From Tepidicella baoligensis (lineage in GTDB: Bacteria; Pseudomonadota; Gammaproteobacteria; Burkholderiales; Burkholderiaceae_C), in the NCBI RefSeq assembly GCF_013432195.1, contig NZ_JACCDB010000004.1:100818-164817 (forward strand): a stretch of DNA of 64,000 nucleotides, in the 5' to 3' direction. Shown one piece after another: positions 59,471-64,000 of the stretch; the stretch's first letter is position 1; each line of letters begins with the position of its first letter. The notes under the pieces were generated by a model. The model was given only the letters and a program-made list of their open reading frames with translations, had not been told where the DNA came from and did not search any database. Position numbers and translations under genes: made by a program.

Positions 59471-60829
59471 ATGCTGTACCACATCTACGAGACCCAGCGC
59501 TCGCTGATGGAACCGTTCTCGGACTTCGCACAGGTCACGGCCAAGCTGTTTGCCAACCCTCTCAGCCCCCTGGGCCAGCTTCCGATGGCCGAACGCATCG
59601 CCGCTGCCTACGACCTGCTGCACCGGCTGGGCAAAGACTATGAAAAGCCGGAATTCGGCATCCGCAGTGTGGACATCGGTGGCCAGCAAGTGGCCATCCA
59701 CGAGCGGGTCGAGATCGACAAGCCTTTCTGCGAACTGCGGCGATTCAAGCGCTATGCCGACGACACCCAGACCCTGGCCCTGCTCAAACAGCAACCCGTC
59801 GTGCTCATCGTGGCCCCTTTGTCCGGGCACTATGCCACCCTGCTGCGCGACACCGTTCGCACCATGCTGCAGGGCCACAAGATTTATATCACCGACTGGA
59901 AAAATGCCCGGCTGGTACCGCTGAGCGAGGGGGAGTTTCATCTCGATGACTATGTCAACTACGTGCAGGAATTCATCCGTTACCTGCAGAAGCAGTACGG
60001 CAATTGCCACGTGATGAGCGTGTGCCAGCCCACGGTTCCGGTATTGGCAGCCGTATCGCTCATGGCCAGCCGTGGCGAGCCGACTCCCTTGTCCATGACC
60101 ATGATGGGCGGCCCCATCGACGCCCGCCGCTCCCCGACCGCGGTCAACAACCTCGCCATGCACCGCAGCTACGAGTGGTTCGAGAACAACGTGATCTACC
60201 GCGTACCCTCGACCTTCCCCGGAGCCGGGCGCCGGGTGTACCCAGGCTTCCTGCAGCACGCCGGCTTCATCGCCATGAATCCGGACCGCCATGTCAGCAG
60301 CCATTACGACTACTTCATGGACCTCGTGAAGGGCGACAACGAGAGCGCCGAAGCGCACCGCCGGTTCTACGACGAGTACAACGCCGTGCTCGACATGGAT
60401 GCCGACTACTACCTGGAAACCATCCACACCGTGTTTCAGGAGTTCAAGCTGGTCCACGGCACCTGGGACGTACGCAACGAGCAAGGCCGACTGGAACGGG
60501 TACGGCCGCAGGACATCCGCAACACCGGCCTGCTGACGGTGGAAGGCGAACTCGACGACATCTCCGGCTGTGGACAGACCCGGGCCGCGCATGACCTGTG
60601 CACCGGGATCGAAGCCTCGGAACAGCGGCATTTCGAGGTCGAGGGTGCCGGGCACTACGGTATTTTCAGCGGCCGGCGCTGGCGCGAAAAGGTGTACCCG
60701 GTGGTCAAGGCCTTCATTGCCGAACACCAACCGTCTTCCACGGTCCCCAAACCCTCCACCAGCGAGACGACGACTCGCCGGTCCGCCCCACGCGAGCGTG
60801 CATCGACCGCCTCCACACCGGGTGAGTGA
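59471..60829 (+). CDS. phaZ: Intracellular polyhydroxyalkanoate depolymerase
   Basis: Degrades amorphous PHB granules inside the cell (452 aa, no signal peptide). The nucleophile is a cysteine, C185, in [17 protein letters not shown], as in the Ralstonia PhaZ1 family where cysteine replaces the usual lipase serine. The histidine is in [20 protein letters not shown] near residue 395 and the aspartate is probably in [13 protein letters not shown]. The N-terminus [20 protein letters not shown] is characteristic. A Ser/Thr-rich tail of about 30 residues ends the protein. The RnfB-like gene starts inside its last codons. Confidence 0.94.
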   Translation: MLYHIYETQRSLMEPFSDFAQVTAKLFANPLSPLGQLPMAERIAAAYDLLHRLGKDYEKPEFGIRSVDIGGQQVAIHERVEIDKPFCELRRFKRYADDTQTLALLKQQPVVLIVAPLSGHYATLLRDTVRTMLQGHKIYITDWKNARLVPLSEGEFHLDDYVNYVQEFIRYLQKQYGNCHVMSVCQPTVPVLAAVSLMASRGEPTPLSMTMMGGPIDARRSPTAVNNLAMHRSYEWFENNVIYRVPSTFPGAGRRVYPGFLQHAGFIAMNPDRHVSSHYDYFMDLVKGDNESAEAHRRFYDEYNAVLDMDADYYLETIHTVFQEFKLVHGTWDVRNEQGRLERVRPQDIRNTGLLTVEGELDDISGCGQTRAAHDLCTGIEASEQRHFEVEGAGHYGIFSGRRWREKVYPVVKAFIAEHQPSSTVPKPSTSETTTRRSAPRERASTASTPGE

Positions 60830-61541
60830 GCGCCACGCCTCCCGTAACGACCCGCCCTGCCGGCCGCCTACCGACAGGGCGCTGCCCCCCTTGGCCCGTC
60901 AAATCGACGCGCTGCTGCCCCAAACCCAATGCACCCGATGCGGCTATCCGGATTGCGCCGCCTATGCGCAGGCCATCGCGGCGGGTCAGGCCCAGATCAA
61001 CCAGTGCCCCCCGGGAGGGGAGGAAGGCGTTCGGCGTTTGGCTGCACTCACGGGTCAACCGGCTCTGCCGCTGAACCCGGCGCACGGGCAGGAAGGCCCG
61101 CGCAGCGTGGCGGTCATCGACGAAGACTGGTGCATCGGCTGCACCTTGTGCATCAAGGCCTGCCCCACCGATGCGATCGTGGGCACGAACAAGCGCATGC
61201 ACACCGTCATCGAGCCCTATTGCACGGGTTGCGAGCTGTGTATACCCGTCTGTCCGGTGGACTGCATCGGCCTGGAAAACGTGAGCGGCACAGCCACCGG
61301 TTGGGCGGCCTGGTCACCCCAGCAAGCAGATCTCGCCCGTTCACGCCACCAGTGGCACCTGGAGCGCACCCGGCGCGAGGCATTGGAACACCAAGCACGC
61401 CAAGAACAGAAAGCCCAGGAAAAGCTCGCGCATCTGCAAGCGCACTCCAAGCATGACGACCCCGCCGTGCTGGACAAAAAACGCGCCGTGATCGAAGCCG
61501 CCCTGGCACGCGCACGGGCGGCACGCCAAGCCGCCAGCTGA
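60822..61541 (+). CDS. RnfB-like iron-sulfur electron transfer protein
   Basis: A 239-aa soluble protein. An Fe4S4 domain binds through C37, C40, C45 and C62 (CTRCGYPDC...NQCPPGG). A double [4Fe-4S] ferredoxin domain follows, with [12 protein letters not shown] from C104 and [12 protein letters not shown] from C134. A charged coiled-coil tail runs about 175-239 ([20 protein letters not shown]). It lacks the membrane anchor of true RnfB, and no other rnf gene is adjacent. The start is a GTG that overlaps the end of phaZ by eight bases. It may reduce a partner enzyme, for example in DNA or tRNA modification, but this is unknown. Confidence 0.88.
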   Translation: MSERHASRNDPPCRPPTDRALPPLARQIDALLPQTQCTRCGYPDCAAYAQAIAAGQAQINQCPPGGEEGVRRLAALTGQPALPLNPAHGQEGPRSVAVIDEDWCIGCTLCIKACPTDAIVGTNKRMHTVIEPYCTGCELCIPVCPVDCIGLENVSGTATGWAAWSPQQADLARSRHQWHLERTRREALEHQARQEQKAQEKLAHLQAHSKHDDPAVLDKKRAVIEAALARARAARQAAS

Positions 61542-61580
61542 CTCCATGGCCAGATCGGTGGCACCGATGCCTGTGCGCAG

Positions 61581-62801
61581 TCAGGCCGCACGCACGGGCA
61601 ACATGGCCAGGCCTCGATAGAGCGGATTGCGGTTGCGCACAGGCACCCCATCCAGCGTCAAGCTGGGCTTGTGCGTGGCCAGAACGCGCAGCACGGTCTG
61701 GGCCTCCATGTGGGTGAGCGCGGCCCCTATGCAAATGTGCGCACCACTGCCGAACGACAGGGCACCAGGGCTGCTGCGGTCGATTTGCAAGGCCTCCGGG
61801 TTGCGATGGCGGGCGGGGTCGCGGTTGGCGGAGCCGATCAACGGCAGGACCAGATCGCCACGCTGGATGGCTTGGCCACACAGCGTCATGGCGCGCGTGA
61901 CACGGCGGCCAGTCCATTGCACCGGGCTGTCGAAACGCAGCAGCTCGCGCACAGCGTTGCCTGCCAGATCGGGTTGCCGACACAGCAAACGCCATTGGCT
62001 GGGGTGAGAGAGCAAGGCGTGCAGGCCGTTGCCGAGCAGGTTGCGGGTGGTCTCATACCCGGCAAACAGCAACATGGCGCATTGGGCCAACAGCTCCAGG
62101 CTGGATTCGATCTGCCCTTGCGCCTCGGCGTGCAGCAGGCGGCTCACCAGGTCGTCGCCCAGGTGCTGCCGGCGCCAGGGCAGCAGCTCGCGCTCGAAAT
62201 AGGCCGTCATCTCCAGCAGGCTGCGCTGCGCGCGCAGCAATTGAGCGTGTTCGGGTTGTGTCGCTCCAATGAACACGGCGATGTTGTCGCACCAGTGCAT
62301 GAAGGTGGTTTCGAGAGCCGGGTCCACGTCCATCAGCCGGCCGATGACGTGTGCCGGCAGCGGCCGGGCCAGCTCCGCCATGAAGTCGAACCGGCCATGG
62401 AAGGCACGCACGCGCTCGGTCACCGTGGCGTCCAGCCAGTTTTGCAGCGGAGCCAGCGCGTCGGGCCGAAAAGCAGGCATGAGGATCTGACGCAGGCGAC
62501 CATGGTCGGGCGCATCCAGAAAAAGCATGGCACGGGCGAACAGGCTCTGGAAGGGGCGCAGTTCGGCCCGGCCTTGCTGTGCGGCGGCCATCACCCAGCC
62601 ACCCGTGCGCTGGGCAGACAGCGCCGGGTCACGCAAGGCGGCCTCCACGACGGCGTGGCGGGTGAGCAGCCACGCCCCGCCGAAGAAGGCGTCGCTCCAC
62701 AGCACGGGACCGGCCTCGCGCCATGCGCGGTAGGCAGGGTAAGGGTCGTCCAGGAACGCGTCGTCTATCGACGGCGCAGCGACCGCCTCGGCAAGCGTCA
62801 T
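61581..62801 (-). CDS. Cytochrome P450 translationally linked to bioB
   Basis: A 406-aa soluble bacterial P450. The I-helix oxygen-activating motif AGYETT is at residues 247-252, the K-helix ExxR is E286-R289, and the heme-ligand loop [13 protein letters not shown] has cysteine C357. No signal or membrane anchor is present. Its ATG shares four bases with the bioB stop (ATGA), so it is the last gene of a biotin operon. Bacillus BioI is a P450 that cleaves acyl-ACP to make the pimeloyl precursor of biotin, and a similar role is an attractive but untested inference here. Another fatty-acid hydroxylase function is possible. Confidence 0.9.
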   Translation of the reverse strand: MTLAEAVAAPSIDDAFLDDPYPAYRAWREAGPVLWSDAFFGGAWLLTRHAVVEAALRDPALSAQRTGGWVMAAAQQGRAELRPFQSLFARAMLFLDAPDHGRLRQILMPAFRPDALAPLQNWLDATVTERVRAFHGRFDFMAELARPLPAHVIGRLMDVDPALETTFMHWCDNIAVFIGATQPEHAQLLRAQRSLLEMTAYFERELLPWRRQHLGDDLVSRLLHAEAQGQIESSLELLAQCAMLLFAGYETTRNLLGNGLHALLSHPSQWRLLCRQPDLAGNAVRELLRFDSPVQWTGRRVTRAMTLCGQAIQRGDLVLPLIGSANRDPARHRNPEALQIDRSSPGALSFGSGAHICIGAALTHMEAQTVLRVLATHKPSLTLDGVPVRNRNPLYRGLAMLPVRAA

Positions 62802-63838
62802 GCCTCAGCGCCCGGCACCTCCGTGCCTTTCACGGCGGGACGTTCGCCTTGGGGCTTGAGGCCCAAACGCTCGAACAGTCGGCGGTCACGCTGGGCCTGG
62901 GGGTTGGTGGTGGTGAGCAGTCGGTCGCCGTAGAAGATGGAATTGGCCCCCGCCGCGAAGCACAGGGTTTGCAGGGCGTCGTCCATCTGCTCGCGGCCTG
63001 CCGAGAGGCGCACCATGGTGGTGGGCATGGTGATGCGCGCCACGGCAATGGTACGAACGAACTCGAAGGGGTCGATGGGCTCGGCATCGGCCAGCGGGGT
63101 ACCGGGCACGGCGACGAGGTGGTTGATGGGCACGGACTCGGGGTAAGGGTCGAGGTTGGCCAGTTGGGCGATGAGGCCCGCACGCTGGGTGCGGGTCTCG
63201 CCCATGCCCACGATGCCGCCGCAGCACACGTTGATGCCCGCCTGGCGAACGCTTGCCAACGTGTCGAGCCGGTCTTGGTAAGTGCGTGTGCTGATGACAT
63301 GGCCGTAGTAGTCCGGCGAGGTGTCGAGGTTGTGGTTGTAGTAGTCCAGGCCGGCGTCCTTGAGCTGGCGGGCCTGCTCGCCGTCGAGCATGCCCAGCGT
63401 CATGCAGGTTTCCAGGCCCAGCTCGCGCACGCCTTCGATCATGGCCACCACGCGCTCCATGTCGCGCTCCTTGGGGCTGCGCCAGGCGGCTCCCATGCAG
63501 AACCGCGTGGCTCCTTGCTCCTTCGCGGCGCGGGCGGCCTCGAGCACCTCATCCAACGACATGATTTTGCTGGCTTCGAGCCCGGTGTCGAAGTGGGCGG
63601 ACTGGGGGCAATAGCCGCAGTCCTCGGCGCAGCCGCCCGTCTTGATGGACAACAGCGTGGAAAGCTGCACCTCGTTGGGGTCGAAGTGTGCACGGTGTAC
63701 CTGCTGGGCGCGGAACAGCAGATCCATGAAAGGCAGTTCGTACAGCGCCTCGACGGCAGCCACGCTCCAGCGGGTTTCGGGCACGCCCACGTTGGCGCGG
63801 CGCAGGGACGACAGGGAGATGGGGGCGACGGTGGTCAT
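62798..63838 (-). CDS. bioB: Biotin synthase
   Basis: A radical SAM enzyme inserting sulfur into dethiobiotin (346 aa). The SAM-cluster cysteines are C70, C74 and C77 in [17 protein letters not shown]. [2Fe-2S] ligand regions are in [11 protein letters not shown] and [12 protein letters not shown], and [16 protein letters not shown] is typical. The start at 63838 overlaps the stop of the upstream gene by four bases. Sulfur and cluster supply would come from the Isc operon elsewhere in the window. Confidence 0.97.
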   Translation of the reverse strand: MTTVAPISLSSLRRANVGVPETRWSVAAVEALYELPFMDLLFRAQQVHRAHFDPNEVQLSTLLSIKTGGCAEDCGYCPQSAHFDTGLEASKIMSLDEVLEAARAAKEQGATRFCMGAAWRSPKERDMERVVAMIEGVRELGLETCMTLGMLDGEQARQLKDAGLDYYNHNLDTSPDYYGHVISTRTYQDRLDTLASVRQAGINVCCGGIVGMGETRTQRAGLIAQLANLDPYPESVPINHLVAVPGTPLADAEPIDPFEFVRTIAVARITMPTTMVRLSAGREQMDDALQTLCFAAGANSIFYGDRLLTTTNPQAQRDRRLFERLGLKPQGERPAVKGTEVPGAEA

Positions 63839-64000
63839 GGTGTCACTTCACAAAAAGGTTGTTGCAGGCCGAACAGGGTTTGCAGGCCGGTGGCGCAGAG
63901 GTGTGGGGCCACGGCGGCTGCGTGCGGGCGTTCCAGGTAGGGCACGATGCCCAGGCAAGGCGCGTGAAAGCGCCGTTCCAGCTCGTGTGTGAGGGTGTGG
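63835..64000 (-). CDS. bioD: Probable dethiobiotin synthase, C-terminal part
   Basis: Only the last 55 codons are in the window; the gene continues past the right edge. The end reads [17 protein letters not shown], then [11 protein letters not shown]. That resembles the BioD C-terminus, where a helix is followed by APLLGxxPxL, and the position directly ahead of bioB supports it. Its stop overlaps the bioB start (ATGA). With so little sequence the assignment is probable but not certain. Confidence 0.6.
   Translation of the reverse strand, partial: HTLTHELERRFHAPCLGIVPYLERPHAAAVAPHLCATGLQTLFGLQQPFCEVTP

Overview
The window is high-GC, densely packed chromosomal DNA that reads as the core genome of a betaproteobacterium, most likely Burkholderiales in or near Comamonadaceae. 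Reasons: a Bug-type tripartite tricarboxylate transporter (TTT) binding protein, a full iscRSUA-hscBA-fdx operon, a tandem glycine riboswitch ahead of gcvTHP, polyhydroxyalkanoate (PHA) genes, several Liv-type transport genes, and an RnfB-like protein directly after phaZ. I saw no insertion sequence, phage module, CRISPR array or rRNA. One tRNA gene is present.

Layout. 1-2 kb: start of a branched-chain ABC binding protein and a fatty-acyl-CoA ligase. 2-4.8 kb: Crp/Fnr regulator, msrB, yciB, bolA and a parvulin, tightly packed on the plus strand. 4.9-6.7 kb: an SDR oxidoreductase and a Bug protein. 6.8-13.1 kb (minus): tRNA-Val(CAC), dnaQ and the Isc operon, with a near-consensus IscR site on its promoter. 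13.1-17.8 kb (minus): histidine kinase, LuxR-type response regulator, uvrB. 18-24.7 kb: an ion-transporter-family permease, a LapA-like protein, a coupled BCCT transporter / cNMP-CBS-nucleotidyltransferase / exonuclease module, and a HAD phosphatase. 24.7-27.3 kb: hemH, a PHA-system protein, TetR, fasciclin. 27.4-34.7 kb (minus): a sigma-54 activator, a -24/-12 promoter, a complete Liv-type ABC transporter and an alpha/beta hydrolase. 34.7-38.1 kb: hslR, an AhpD-like protein, a thioesterase and ETF-quinone oxidoreductase. 38.1-43 kb: glycine riboswitch and gcvT-gcvH-gcvP. 43-51.5 kb: a ygiD-like dioxygenase, aroE, tal, pgi, ppc, a GST and a small exported protein. 51.5-59.4 kb: acyl-CoA synthetase, hydrolase, prfB with its programmed frameshift, pepN, aromatic/aspartate aminotransferase. 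59.5-64 kb: phaZ, an RnfB-like ferredoxin, and bioD(partial)-bioB-P450 with overlapping ends.

Themes. Fe-S cluster assembly (isc) supplies several clients seen here: IscR, BioB, ETF-QO and the RnfB-like protein. Carbon storage and fatty-acid use recur (acyl-CoA ligases, thioesterase, ETF-QO, PHA-system protein, phaZ), as does uptake of organic acids or amino acids (two Liv systems, TTT, BCCT). The least ordinary items are the P450 translationally linked to bioB, the self-contained sigma-54/Liv/hydrolase cassette, and the BCCT transporter coupled to a DUF294 protein and an exonuclease. All identifications come from reading the sequence; no database search was run.
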